Positions 40,301 to 49,922 are shown, numbered from the stretch's first letter. The stretch: DNA of 64,000 nucleotides from Aristolochia californica (GCA_029961685.1 JARWKL010000015.1:13638801-13702800), one strand, 5' to 3'. The notes: a model not told the origin generated them from the sequence alone. Made by a program: numbers and translations.

Positions 40301-41211
40301 TTCTAACAAAAATTATTGCCATTACGCAGCATTAATCAATCAAAACCTTTACAATTATCAATGATTGTTAGGTTAGCTTTTTTTAAATGAGCAAAAAGTG
40401 GGTTGTTTGGCTCGGGTAAATATCCCACCGCTCATTAACTTGAGAATTTAATTTTTTCTACTACTTGAAAATTTTGGATCATTAGGTCATTTGCATCTTC
40501 AACATGTTTCAGGATTGCATATCCATATTTAAAACATGTTAGGATCAATTAGAAATCTCTTTCTTATAAAATTCCAAGCTATTAGGGGTTGAACTAGTGG
40601 AATCTCCCAAACATGGATAACAAAACTTTGGTGTTCATTTTTAGTGCGTGAAAAAAATTTCTTTACTAACATTTATTATAGTTTTTTTTTTTTTTTGCAT
40701 ACAGACTCTCAAATTTTTATTTTGTTGTGATCTATTTACCTTATCTTTTTGTTTACGAGAAAAAAGGGAGAGTGAAAACTCATGTTTGGATTTGAAAAAA
40801 AATTGAACATTCAAAGTGGAAATTTAAAAATGCAGAGAGAGATAATTCCAAAAAGTATATGTAATTTTTAGGGATTGTAAACTGTTTCATTTTTTTGTAT
40901 ATTAGATTTTGTAATCATCGAAAAAGGAGCGGAGATGGATTTTTAACTGAGTGTTGACTCCCAAACCATAAGTCATTTCTAACAAAAATTATAGCTGTTA
41001 CTCATCTTTAATCCATCAAAACCTTTATGATGATCTATGATTGTTAGGTCAGCTTTTTGTAAATGGTCAAAAAGTGGGTTGTTTGGCTGGGGTAAATATC
41101 TCACTGCACATTAACTTGTGAATTTAATTTTTTTCTACTCCTTTAAAATTTTGGATCATTAGGTCATTTCCATCTTCAACATTTTTCATGCATGCATATC
41201 CATATTTAAAC
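37307..41211. repeat. Satellite array, block 3 (about 6 copies)
   Basis: The same monomer continues in the same phase and orientation after the 435-bp insertion. No gene is seen. G-slots here are short, with about 4-6 G. The block ends inside a monomer at CATATTTAAAC, where copia element 1 begins. Confidence 0.95.
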
Positions 41212-42012
41212 TGTTGAGTGGTGGAGTCTGGTCCACCATCGGGAGGTTTCGTATGATAGCAAATCTCAACAAGAGACCTGAAACCGAGGAGGTCTTCGAC
41301 TCTAGTGCCTAAACAGAGACGTTTGTGAGAATAGAGTCTCTCGACAGGATGAATCTTTTCCCAAAAAATAGTGGAAGCCTACATAGATAGAGAAATATAT
41401 TCGTTGGGACCTCTGTATGTGCGTTACGGGGTGTGCCGATGTGATATACACTGTGTGACTCTCGCCAGGATGAGTGGGTAGCCGGAGGAGGTAAAGAGTC
41501 ATGAAGCCGTGACGCTCCTGTGGCTGAGCAGAGGATTGCGTTGTCGTGGCTGGAAGAGGCAGAGAAAGCCATGATGCTGCTGCGGTAGAGCAGAGGACTG
41601 CATCGCCATGGTCGGAGAGGTTAGGTCGGGACTCTACGCAGTTGCCGGAAGAGAAGCTCCGTGATGCTGATGTGGCTGAGCAGAGGACTACGTCATCGTG
41701 GCCGGAGACGTCAGGTCGGGACTCTGCATTGTTGCCGGAAGAGAAGGTCGGGACTTAACCAAGCAGTGAAGATGACACTACTGCTCCGCACCATCGCGTG
41801 AAGTTGTGCCACAGCCGTGAGATATAGGGCTTGTTGTAACGGCAAGTAGTTGTGTTTCTGCTATGAGAAACAGTCCCTATTGGATTGTGGTTCCTCTAAA
41901 GAAAAATAAAATCCTCTGCAACTCCGTGAACGTAGGCAATTTGGCAAACCACGTACAATTTTGTATCGTGCATGTTTACATTTCACTTTATCATCGTCGT
42001 TTTTTCATAACA
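41212..42012 (+). repeat. 5' LTR of copia element 1 (801 bp)
   Basis: It starts TGTTGAGTGGTGGAGTCTGG and ends TTTTTTCATAACA, giving TGTT...AACA inverted ends. The start matches the 3' LTR at 44726 (TGTTGAGTGGTGAAGTCTG). AATAAAATCC near 41904 could be a polyadenylation signal. The end lies two bases before a primer-binding site. Confidence 0.9.
41571..41752 (+). repeat. ~90-bp tandem repeats inside the 5' LTR
   Basis: Two units begin ATGATGCTGCTGCGG (about 41571) and GTGATGCTGATGTGG (about 41661). Both contain GAGCAGAGGACT, a TCGTGG- or CATGG-like centre, GTCGGGACTCT and GTTGCCGGAAGAGAAG. A shorter related unit precedes them at about 41509. The 3' LTR retains parts of two units before it is truncated. 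Confidence 0.75.
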
Positions 42013-42014
42013 AC

Positions 42015-42026
42015 TGGTATCAGATC
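42015..42026 (+). other. Primer-binding site of copia element 1
   Basis: TGGTATCAGATC, two bases after the LTR end, matches the initiator-Met tRNA site TGGTATCAGAGC of plant copia elements, with one change (G to T at position 11). Confidence 0.85.
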
Positions 42027-42048
42027 TAAGGTTTGGGTCTGAGGGAAA

Positions 42049-42850
42049 ATGATGGCTGGAGATGAAGTGAAGGTATTGGGGATCGAGAAGTTCGATGGCA
42101 CAGACTTTGGATATTGGAGGATGTAGATAGAGGACTACCTCTATGGGCAGAAACTCCATCTTCCATTGTTGGGGAAGAAACCGGAAAAATTGGAGAAGGC
42201 TGATTGAAATCTATTGGATCGACAGGTTCTGGGAATTATTCTGCTAACTTTGTCGAGATATGTTGCACACAATGTTAGCAAGCTGTAGATGACTGCGGAT
42301 CTCATGGAAGCTTTGCAGGTATGTATGAAAAGCCTTCAGCGAATAATAAGGTTTATTTGATGAAAAAATTATTCAATTTGAAGATGGCAGATGGTACGCC
42401 TATTGAACAACATCTGAATGATTTTAACACTATCACAAATCAATTATCATCTGTTGAAATTGAATTTGATGAAGAGATATATGTCCACTGATACTATTGG
42501 CTTCATTGAAAAATAATTGGGAAGCAATGAGAATGGCTGTTAGTAATTCTACTGGTAAATCAATATTGAAATATGATGATGTACGTGATTTAATTTTGGC
42601 TAAGGAGGTGCGCAAGAGGGATTCAGGTGAGACCTCATGTTCGAGTTCAGCATTGAATGTTGATTATCGGGGGAGATCACATGACAAGAACTCAAATAGA
42701 GGTAGATCAAAATAAAACAACAAGGGCAAGAGCAAGTCAATGCCTGGTAAGCAGGCAACTTGCTAGAATTGTGAAAAAGCTGGCCACATTAAAAGGAACT
42801 GTAGAAACCCTAAGAAGACGGAGAATGATAGTGCTAATGTAGTAACTGAA
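42049..42850 (+). pseudogene. gag: gag pseudogene of copia element 1
   Basis: The reading begins at tandem ATG codons (42049, 42052) and encodes a copia gag beginning with the motif KFDGTDFGYWRM. Gag would package element RNA into virus-like particles. In-frame stops appear soon after (TAG after YWRM, TGA after EKAD, TAG after VSKL). Frame changes occur near 42318 and 42480. The downstream part reads NWEAMRMAVSNSTGKS and then LAKEVRKRDSGE. A CCHC zinc knuckle at 42761-42802 has C-x2-C-x4-H-x4-C spacing, but a stop codon (TAG) stands after the first cysteine. Family and domain order are clear; the gene cannot make a full product. Confidence 0.88.
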
Positions 42851-43365
42851 GAAGTACATGATGCACTATTGCTTGTAGTTCATTGTCCAGTTGATGACTG
42901 GATACTGGATTCAAGGGCTTCCTTCCATACATCTTACCTTCGGGAGATAATGCAAAACTATGTTGCAGGTGATTTTGGGAAGGTGTATCTGGCTGATGGA
43001 GAGGCTTTGAACGTGGTGGGGATGGGAGACATTGACATTGCATTCCCTAACAAGAACAAATGGACCTTGCAAAAGGTTAGGCACATTTTTGAGTTGAAGA
43101 AGAACCTTATTTCGGTTGGACAACTTGATGATTGTAGCCATTCAGTGGTGTTCTCAGATAGCACCTGGAAGGTCACCAAAGGAACATTGGTACTGGCTAG
43201 GGGTAAGAAAAATGGTACTCTCTATTCAACTACTGGTTTGAAGAACACTATTTGCTACTACCGTTACAGAAATCACGGTAGATTTGTGGCAGTGCAAGCT
43301 TGGCCTTATGAGTGAGAAGGGCATGAAAGAACTGTTGTCCAAAGGCAAACTAACATAACTGAAAT
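42851..43365 (+). pseudogene. pol: Protease and GAG-pre-integrase part of pol, element 1
   Basis: An open stretch at 42869-43315 begins at an internal methionine and encodes DDWILDSRASFHT. This is the retropepsin-like active-site region, but the usual D-S-G has become D-S-R (Arg codon at 42914-42916), a G-to-A type change that should abolish proteolysis. It continues with NYVAGDFGKVYLADGEAL, NLISVGQLDD and GTWK-like text typical of the region upstream of integrase. Around 43250-43360 the frame is broken; LGLMSEKGMKELLSKGK can be read in another frame, the remains of the HHCC-side zinc-binding segment. Confidence 0.87.
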
Positions 43366-44165
43366 GAGTTGATCTCAGTATGTGTGAGAGTTGCATTATG
43401 GGGGGAACAGAAGAAGGTCATTTTTTTTAAAGGTGGTAGAACACTAAAGAAGGAAAAATTGGACCTTGTGCACACAGATGTGTGGGGACCTTCCCCAGTA
43501 GCATCCCTTGGAGGTTCTTGTTATTATGTCATGTTCATTGATGATCACAGTAGGAAGGTATGGGTTTATTTTTTGAAGCATAAATATGATGTATTTAATG
43601 TGTTCAAAATTTGGAAGTCCATGGTTGAGACAGAGACAGGCCTGAAACTGAAATGTTTGAGGTTTGATAATGGTGGTGAGTACATTGATGGCGGGTTCAA
43701 GGAATATTGTGCAGCTCGGGGTATCAGAATGGAGAAGACCATTCCTGGGACACCACAGCAAAATGAAGTTGTTGAACGTATGAATATAACCATAAATGAG
43801 CGTGCTAGAAGCATGAGGCTGCACGCTGGATTACCACCTAGTTTCTAGGCAGATGCAGTCAGTAATGCAGTGTACTTGATAAATAGAGGGTCATCAGCTC
43901 CGTTGGATTGTGGATTGCATGAGGAGGCCTGGAGTGGGAAAGAGGTCAAACTTTCTCACCTTAAAATTTTTGGTTTATCATTCTTATGTTCTTGTTGATT
44001 CTGATGCTCGTAGTAAGCTTGAGGCTAAGTCAAAGAAATGATATTTCATTGGCTATGGAGATGAGGCATTTGGCTATCGTTTTTGGGAGGATAAGAGTCG
44101 GAAGATTATAAGAAGCAGGAATGTGATCTTCGATGAGAAGATTGTGTACAAGGACAAGTCCAGTA
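43366..44165 (+). pseudogene. pol: Integrase pseudogene of copia element 1
   Basis: The open stretch at 43369-43848 holds the integrase core. The candidate D-D35-E triad is intact: Asp in HTDVWGP (codon at 43477), Asp in RFDNGGEY (43666) and Glu in VVERMN (43774), with 35 residues between the last two. The enzyme would insert element cDNA into the genome. A TAG at 43846 stands where a Trp is normal, followed in frame by ADAVSNAVYLINRG. The C-terminal part is readable with frame changes: GKEVKLSHLKIFG, SKLEAKSK and YFIGYGDEAFGYRFW, to about 44165. Normal family motifs QQNGVAER read QQNEVVER here. Confidence 0.9.
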
Positions 44166-44640
44166 CCGTTGCTGAAGCAGTTCCTTAGGAGTCCCACTTT
44201 GTCAGACTGGATGACCTACCAGAGGCCACAGTGTAGTGTAGAGATGCGAGTGATGGGGAGAGTGGGTCCAGTGCACCCACTCCTATTATTCCGCAGTCAT
44301 ATCCAAAGTCGTCCACTCATGCAGCTGCAATTCATAGGTCAGTAAGGACTATTCATCCTCCACAACATTTCTCACCTACTTTGAATTATATTCTATTGAC
44401 TTATATTCTATTGACAAATGGTGGAGAACCGCAGAGTTACAAAGAAACCTTGCAAGACGAAAATTCTAGCTAGTGGGAGCTAGCCATGAAGAATGAGATG
44501 GATTCCTTGTTATGGAATTAGACGTGGGAGTTGATAGAATTACCACAAGGGAAGAACCCTACTGATATGTTGACAAAGGGTGTTACCCTAGAGAAACTGA
44601 AGTTGTGCGTAACTTCAGTTGGTCTTCTAGCATGAAGACA
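44166..44640 (+). pseudogene. pol: Pol linker fused to RNase H tail (RT deleted), element 1
   Basis: After the integrase C-terminus the sequence reads SVRTIHPPQHFSPTLNYILL, then GGEPQSYKETLQDENSS, a stop, and WELAMKNEMDSLL. This is the start of the RT domain. At about 44551-44556 it jumps from WELIELPQGK directly to NPTDMLTKGVTLEKLKLC, which is the extreme C-terminus after RNase H. By comparison with complete members, some 600 or more codons are missing. A perfect 15-bp tandem duplication (TTATATTCTATTGAC) lies at 44386-44415 just upstream. The junction is in frame. Confidence 0.85.
44386..44415 (+). repeat. 15-bp perfect tandem duplication in pol remnant
   Basis: TTATATTCTATTGAC is present twice in direct succession. 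It keeps the reading frame and duplicates the residues YILLT. Confidence 0.85.
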
Positions 44641-44715
44641 GGAGCAATGAGTTGTAGAGGTGGAGGATATCATGTTTGAGGAAGAGGGTGATGCAGTTGG
44701 TGTACCAGTCTCTCC

Positions 44716-44725
44716 GTGGGAGAAT
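44716..44725 (+). other. Polypurine tract of copia element 1
   Basis: GTGGGAGAAT immediately precedes the 3' LTR. It is short and imperfect but in the expected place for plus-strand DNA priming. Confidence 0.65.
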
Positions 44726-45137
44726 TGTTGAGTGGTGAAGTCTGATAGCAAATCACGACAAGAGATCCAAAGTCGAGGAGGTCTTCGACTCTGTTGCCTA
44801 AACAGAGATGTGTGTGTGAACAAAGTCTCTCGGGAGGACGATTCTTTTGCCAAAAAAATAGGGGAATCCTATAGACACAGAGAAATATATTCATTGGAAC
44901 CTCTGTATGTGGGTTATGGGGTGTGCCGATGTGATATACACAGTGAGACTCTCTCTAGGATGACTCGGTTGATGGAAGAGGCAGAGAGTCGTGAAGTCGT
45001 GACACTAATGCGGCTAAGCATAGGACTGCATCACCGTGGTTGGAAGAGGTAGAGAAAGCCTTGACACTATTGTGGCTGAGCAGAGGACTGTGTCACCGTG
45101 GCCGGAGAGGTCAGGTCGAGACTCTACGTTGTTGCGG
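44726..45137 (+). repeat. 3' LTR of copia element 1, truncated
   Basis: It starts TGTTGAGTGGTGAAGTCTG and follows the 5' LTR through CAGAGAAATATATTC, GGTGTGCCGATGTGATATAC and the first tandem units. It loses similarity after ACTCTACGTTGTTGC at about 45137. Only the first half of the LTR remains. The following about 30 bp (45138-45168) match nothing I can place. Confidence 0.85.
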
Positions 45138-45168
45138 GTCGACAGTGGATCCTTCACTCATGGCACTG

Positions 45169-45626
45169 ACTAAGACGGGTGACAGTCGTCTTTCTTCCTC
45201 ACGACACTGTTCGGTGTGGAAATTTTGCCGACGAAGTCTCCTGCTTCTCCAGTGGCGACTCGCAACCTGTTGGGGCTTCGCTGCTTGGAGGGTTTCCATG
45301 ATAGAGGGCTGTTGGAAACCTATTAAGCTCTGTTTCTCAGCCCCCCAGAACCGAGAACCTCTCTCCCAAATTTTATGGCAGGTCATTTGCCGTTGTGCAG
45401 CTGAGACGAAGTTTGACAGAAAATTTTGGCCGACAGAGTCTCCTGCTTCTCCGGTGGTGAAGGGCAGCCTATTGGAACTTCACTGCTTGGATAGTTTCTG
45501 AGACAGAGGGCTCTCAGAAACACATCCTGGTCTAAACTGGTGCCAGAAAATTTCCCTCCGATTTCGGATTTCCAGGGTCCTTCTTGGAGATTTTTGAGGC
45601 CTCTGTAGTCGGATTTGGGGTCGCAC
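45169..45626. repeat. Inverted-repeat arm, left (~460 bp)
   Basis: This arm is the reverse complement of 46462-46924 at roughly 85% identity by eye. Both arms begin at the outer ends with ACTAAGRCGGGYGACRGTCG and contain GTCTCCTRCTTCTC, CTATTAAGCTCTRTTTCTCA, AGAACCTCTCTCCCAAATTT, TTTCCCTCCGATTTCGG and, at the inner end, GTAGTCGGATTTGGGGTC. Each arm itself contains two related ~200-bp parts, each with GAGTCTCCTxCTTCTC and a GCTTGGA...GAGGGCT phrase. No matching short duplication lies outside the two arms. Frames inside the arms show no known domain. Confidence 0.8.
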
Positions 45627-46055
45627 AAGTATTGCCCACCACCGACAACGTCTTGGTAGAAACACTTGTTGAAAGCCCCAAATCTTGGTCCCTGCTGTGC
45701 GGCTTTGGATCTCCCTGCGGGGAAATATTGAAAGTTTTCAAGGCATGGCCTTTTAGCTCGTCTAAAACAGCGTATGCCTCTTCAGCAAGGACTTCGGCCG
45801 GTAACGAAGAAATTTTTTTTTATTTTTTCGGCCATTGGCCATTCTGCTTGTCTAAAACAACGGCTACCTCTTCTGAGCATTTTCCGTAATCGAAGATTTG
45901 AGGTCGGAGGCCCTTCGCTTTTGTGGCGGCATCGAGGTCCTCTCCTCTTTGTTCCGGAATTGTGTTCCTTCCTGTCGTAAGATGAGTTATCATAATGTCC
46001 ATCTTTCTATTCAATCTCTCCAACCACTCCTGTGTGTTCCCGCTCTGATACCAGT
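45627..46055 (-). pseudogene. gag-like 5' internal region of an LTR element, reverse strand
   Basis: On the minus strand, downstream of the primer-binding site at 46042-46053, an open frame reads on from the LTR. It covers GNTQEWLERLNRKMDIM and ends with DKQNGQWPKK at 45820. A second frame continues with EEAYAVLDELKGHALKTFN. The layout (LTR, primer-binding site, then an acidic, charged gag-like frame) fits the 5' end of an LTR retrotransposon, possibly Ty3-like. I cannot assign a domain with certainty. The region lies between the inverted-repeat arms. Confidence 0.5.
46042..46053 (-). other. Primer-binding site, reverse strand
   Basis: On the minus strand this reads TGGTATCAGAGC, a perfect match to the initiator-Met tRNA site. 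It lies two bases beyond the LTR end GGGACCGTAACA. Confidence 0.85.
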
Positions 46056-46461
46056 TGTTACGGTCCCAGATCTGACACAAGGATTCGTTGTTGACGTTTT
46101 GGTTCAGCCATGGGGAATTGTAGAATAACATGGAGGAATTGTAGGGAGACATGGAGAACAAAAACGAAGATCAAGCCAAAGGGAAGCTTGGAAACCCTAG
46201 AGCTCATTGAGGAGAGCTCCAAGCCTGTTTACTCTAGAACTAACCTAATTCTCAATACTTCAATGCTTGTCTTTCTCATTACTCTTACCCCTTAAATAGG
46301 GTTCACCCTATTAGGGTTTAATATAAAATATTCCAAAAATACCCCTATAAATAAAATATTCCAAAAATACCCATGTGGCTTAAACTGAAATAAATAAAGT
46401 AAATTAAAGAAAACAACTAAAATAATAATCTCATTACGTGCATAAAATTATTTTGAGGATC
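46056..46461 (-). repeat. LTR-like segment, reverse strand, related to the solo LTR at 19729
   Basis: Read on the minus strand it ends GATCTGGGACCGTAACA, and the solo LTR ends GGACCATAACA. Shared landmarks in the same order are TTTCAGTTTAA, CCCTATTTAA followed by GGGTAAG, GAATTAGGTTA, AAACAGG, TTGGAG-TCTCCT and GAGCTCTAGG. The far end has no TG start before the right inverted-repeat arm begins, so the LTR is either truncated at about 46461 or its U3 lies within that arm. Two copies of GGGTATTTTTGGAATATTTT occur in it (minus strand). Confidence 0.7.
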
Positions 46462-46924
46462 TGACCCCAAATCCGACTACGGAGGCCCAAAAAATCTCCA
46501 ACAAGGACCTTGGAAATCCGAAATCGGAGGGAAATTTTCTAGCACCAGTTTTGACCAGGACGTGTTTTCGAGAGCCCTCTGTCTTGGAAACTATCCAAGC
46601 GGTGAAGCCCCAATGGGCTGCCCTTTGCCATCGGAGAAGTAGGAGACTCCGTCGGCGCCATCGGCGAAATTTACGCTCAAACTCCTTCTCAGCAGCACAA
46701 CGGCAAATGACTTGCCATAAAATTTGGGAGAGAGGTTCTCGGTTTTGGGGGGCTGAGAAATAGAGCTTAATAGGTTTCCGATAGCTCTCTATTGCGGAAA
46801 CTCTCCAAGCGGCGAACCCCCAACGGGTTGCCAGTCACCACCAGAGAAGTAGGAGACTCCGTCGGCGAAATTTCCACACTGTTCGGTGCAGTGAGGAAGA
46901 AAGACGACCGTCGCCCGCCTTAGT
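46462..46924. repeat. Inverted-repeat arm, right (~460 bp)
   Basis: This arm is the partner of 45169-45626 in opposite orientation. Its outer end (CGACCGTCGCCCGCCTTAGT) joins copia element 2 inside the RT coding region at 46925, so the arm marks the breakpoint that removed the 3' part of that element. A plus-strand frame at 46551-46763 exists but its mirror frame in the left arm differs by stops, so coding is unlikely. Confidence 0.8.
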
Positions 46925-46925
46925 A

Positions 46926-47733
46926 TTTCTTCTAGTAGATCAAGGGCATATTTTCTTTGGGATAGAATAATCCTATGTCTGGATTGTAAGACCTCAATAC
47001 CCAAAAAGTATTTCAGTAATCCAAGATCCTTTGTCTTGAATTCAGCACATATTTTTTCTTTTATTTTTTGAATTCCCTTAGAGTCACTTCCAGTTAAAAT
47101 GATATCATCAACATAAACAGCTAGAATCACCTTACCTCTTGCTGTGTTCTCAATAAATACCGAGTGGTCTACAGAGCATCTATAAAAACCTGTCCGTATG
47201 ATGGCTTGACTAAAATTTTCAAACCATGCCCGTGGGGATTGCTTCAGCCCATATAGAGATTTTTTAAGGTGACATAAGGACTCCCCCTCAACCACATATC
47301 CAGGTGGTTGGTGCATATAAATTTCTTCTTTTATATCACCATTGAGAAAGGCGTTTGTGACATCCAGTTTATATATTGGCCATGATGAATTAGCTGCCAA
47401 GGATAATAATATACGTACCAAGGTCATTTTTGCCACTGGAGAGAATGTCTAATCATAATCAATGCCATAACATTGAGTGTATCCTTTAGCCACCAGTCGA
47501 GCTTTCAGTCATGCAATAGTCCCATCCGTATTATGTTTAATTGTGTAAACCCACTTGCAACCAACGGGTTTTTTGTCTGTAGATAGAGGAACTAGTGACC
47601 ATGTATGATTCTCATTGAGTGCCTTCATTTCTTCATCCATTGCTGCCTTCCACCTGGATGATGTAGAGTTTCTTGATATGATTATGGAACAGATATGGAG
47701 GAAATAGAAGAAAGAAACTAACAACATAAACAT
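46926..47733 (-). pseudogene. pol: Reverse transcriptase of copia element 2 (stops, truncated)
   Basis: One minus-strand frame encodes WKAAMDEEMKALNENHTWSL, CKWVYTIKHNTDGTI, a TGA, KARLVAKGYTQ, GIDYD, a TAG, TFSPVAKM, KLDVTNAFLNGDI, KKSLYGLKQSPRAW and VYVDDIILTGSD, and ends LSQRKYALDLLEE. The catalytic YVDD is intact, and the first aspartate is in KLDVTNAF. This is the only RT domain in the window. Two in-frame stops interrupt it; the TGA can be explained by CGA to TGA. The domain is cut at 46926 just before RNase H, and the following codons belong to the inverted-repeat arm. Confidence 0.92.
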
Positions 47734-48506
47734 GAGAGGTGATGATGAGACACAAAATTAGAGATAGGATGAGAAGTAGAAGGTTGAATGCATTAACGAG
47801 GTTCTTTTCTAATAGCAATCGGGTGAGTATCAAATTGAGGACCAAAAACAACTGGTGAGGAGGACTTACCTCTGGTGAATCTGACAACTCGGTAGGTGTG
47901 GTATCAGTCATTGTCTTTGGGGGCTAATCAATCTCTGTATCATGAGGCACAACCGGTCTAGGAGAATTTGGTTCTGATGACATATCAGGTGGAGCGTTGT
48001 CAAAATAATATGATGAGTCTTCAAAGAATGTGACATTCCTAGACACAAATAAACGTTGCAAAGAGGGACTATAACAAACATAACCATTTGTGTTCGAGAG
48101 TATTCAAAAAAGATACACTTTATAGATTTAGGTTCAAGTTTGTTGTGTCTAGGTAAAGTATTATGAACAAAACATTGACAACTGAAGACTTTCCATGGTA
48201 ATGCAAATGGATCATCATTTGGTAAAAGTTTAGAGTAGGGGGATTTATTCCCAAGAACAGTAGATGGTAGACGATTTATAAGAAAACACGTTGTAAGGAC
48301 AACATGTGGCCAATTAAAATATGGAACTTTCATGGCATATAATAGACCACGAGCTACCTCAAGAATATGACGATTTTTTTGTTCGGCTACACTGTTTTGT
48401 TGAGGAGTGTCGGCACATGATGTCTGATGGATAATGCCATTCTCTTGACAAAAGGATTCAAGGTCTTTTGAAATATACTCTTGGGCATTATCAGACTGCA
48501 GGATTT
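47734..48506 (-). pseudogene. pol: Integrase catalytic end and C-terminus, copia element 2
   Basis: From about 48506 leftward the minus strand reads QSDNAQEYISKDLESF, then HQTSCADTPQQNSVAEQKNR, HILEVARGLLYAMKVPYFNW, CFLINRLPSTVLGNKSPYS and LEPKSIKCIFFEYS. QSDNA and VAEQKN carry the second Asp and the Glu of the D-D-E triad. The open stretch at 47908-48333 covers the C-terminal half. A less conserved linker to RT follows (47734-47907), with frame changes. Confidence 0.87.
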
Positions 48507-49322
48507 TTATCTTCTAACCAAATTGTGTGAGTACCATCGCATAAAATGATTTAAAAATAGATGGTATCTCAGAACGCTCCTTAAAAATAAACAACCAAGT
48601 TGTGCGAGTGTGAAATCATTAATAAAAGTGATAAAATATTTGGCTTGAGAAATATTAGAGACACTCAAAGGCCCCCAAACATCAGTATGAATCAATGAAA
48701 AAGAAATGTTACTTTTGACTTCTGGACGAGGAGAGTATGTACTCCTTTGATGTTTACTTAACTGACATACCTCACAACTGAATTCTGACCTTATCTTAAG
48801 AGATGGAAACATATGATGAAGAGATTGTATGGAAGGATGTCCCAACTGATTATGCCATAATTGTGTCTCATTCTCAGTAGTAGACACCATATTGACCTTC
48901 GGCATGTCCAAGTAGTAGAGCCCCCCTTGTTCATGACCTCCACAAATCACTTGCTTCGTTAAAAGATCTTGAAAAACACATGAAGTAGGTGTGAAGGTAA
49001 CTGAGCAATTAAAATATTTTGTAAGCTGACTCACAGAGAGCAAGTTTAAAGGAAAGGAAGGAACAAAAATAATATCATTGAGCGGAAGTGATGGGGTGAA
49101 AAAAGTGGAACCTTTTCCTTGGACTTTGGTTTGAGAACTGTTAGCTATGGTAAAAAACTTGTGTGAAAGACTCGGAGATAAAGAATGTAATAAAGTTTTG
49201 TTACCTATAAGATGCTCGGAGGCTCCAGAATCAATTATCCAGGATGAAGAGGATGCAGATAGCATACCTAAAGCAGTAGTAGCAGCAGTAGTGGCAGAGA
49301 TGATAGGTGAAGACCCTAGCTT
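48507..49322 (-). pseudogene. pol: Protease, GAG-pre-integrase and start of integrase, element 2
   Basis: The minus-strand open stretch 49265-48507 begins SASSSSWIIDSGASEHL. Its DSGAS is the intact aspartic protease site, in contrast to elements 1 and 3. It continues with PLNLLSVSQLTKYFNCSVTF, LWHNQLGHPSIQSLHH and FSCEVCQLSKHQRS (the HHCC zinc-binding part), then HTDVWGPLSVSNISQAKYF with the first integrase Asp. After FINDFT the frame shifts relative to element 3. Confidence 0.88.
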
Positions 49323-49419
49323 GGTCTTTATTTTCTAAAATAATTCATACTCTTCATCAGTAATAATTTTCGGTGCAGCTAGTGTTGGGGGATGGTCTGC
49401 TTATGCATCACTAATGAGG

Positions 49420-49922
49420 GCTTGATTAACCCTTGATTCTGACTTGTCATTAGCCTTATAGCATATTTATTTATAGTGGCCATATCTACCACAATAAGTG
49501 CATGCCCTATAATGGCACTGGTCTATAGTGTGGCCCCGAAATTTGCAATGAGTGCATTTAATATCATCTGTTCTGCCAGCACTATAGGGTCTATGCAGTG
49601 TATCAGGGCTTGAATATAGTTTAGTACACGTGTCCCAAATATGTTTAGTAGTGTCAAGATGAATAACATTAATAGAGACATGTTCTTCCATGCTATTTAT
49701 CAGCCAACCAATTACCAAAGTATCATTCTTCAGCCATTTCATATAAAAAATATCATCTTCATCAATAAGTGGTCCTCGGGTAGTGAGGTGACCATGTAGG
49801 TCTTTGGTTATGAGAAACCTCCTAACCGAGGTGGACCAACTCATAAAATTTGATACCCCACGTAAGGGTATGGTGGTGATCTTCAGTGTATCACATTTGA
49901 TATTCATATTCTCATCAGCCAT
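49420..49922 (-). pseudogene. gag: gag of copia element 2 with internal deletion
   Basis: I start at the Met of MADENMNIKCD (49922), the same start as in element 3; the open frame extends 20 codons upstream but that part is less conserved. It reads ITTIPLRGVSNFMSWSTSV, RRFLITKDLHGHLTTRGP and FYMKWLKNDTLVIGW, a copia gag of the UBN2 type. After LYSSPDTLHRPY it jumps to DIKCTHCKFRGHTIDQC, a CCHC knuckle, followed by ACTYCGRYGHYK, a second knuckle-like motif. Element 3 has about 130 additional residues at this point, so the deletion is specific to this copy. A stop follows GHYK. Confidence 0.88.

Larger units (their letters stand above)
41212..45137 (+). mobile_element. Ty1/copia retrotransposon, element 1: RT-deleted, 3' LTR truncated
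   Basis: The order is 5' LTR, primer-binding site, gag, protease, integrase, short pol tail, polypurine tract and partial 3' LTR. Integrase precedes the place where RT should be, which is the copia order. The protein remnants resemble the Tnt1/Tto1-like group of plant copia elements, recognised by memory of family motifs. RT and most of RNase H are deleted at about 44552, and gag-pol carries many stops and frameshifts, so the copy is dead and could move only with help in trans. The two LTRs differ by many substitutions and an approximately 20-bp indel near their starts, so the insertion is old. No target duplication can be tested because the 3' LTR is cut. Confidence 0.9.

Noticed and set aside
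844..41200. Dozens of 60-130 codon open frames in satellite blocks, e.g. plus-strand frames starting MLGSIRN and minus-strand frames containing SKLEFSLSLF
   Set aside because: They recur at the same monomer position in both strands, vary by frameshifts and stops between copies, follow the AT-rich composition and show no known domain. They are repeat by-products.
44726..45626. Complete 3' LTR of element 1 extending to about 45526
   Set aside because: Similarity to the 5' LTR ends at about 45137; the sequence beyond matches the inverted-repeat arm instead.
45111..46763. Coding genes in the inverted-repeat arms
   Set aside because: The two arms share frames of similar sequence but with different stops, and no domain is recognisable; they look like decayed repeat sequence.
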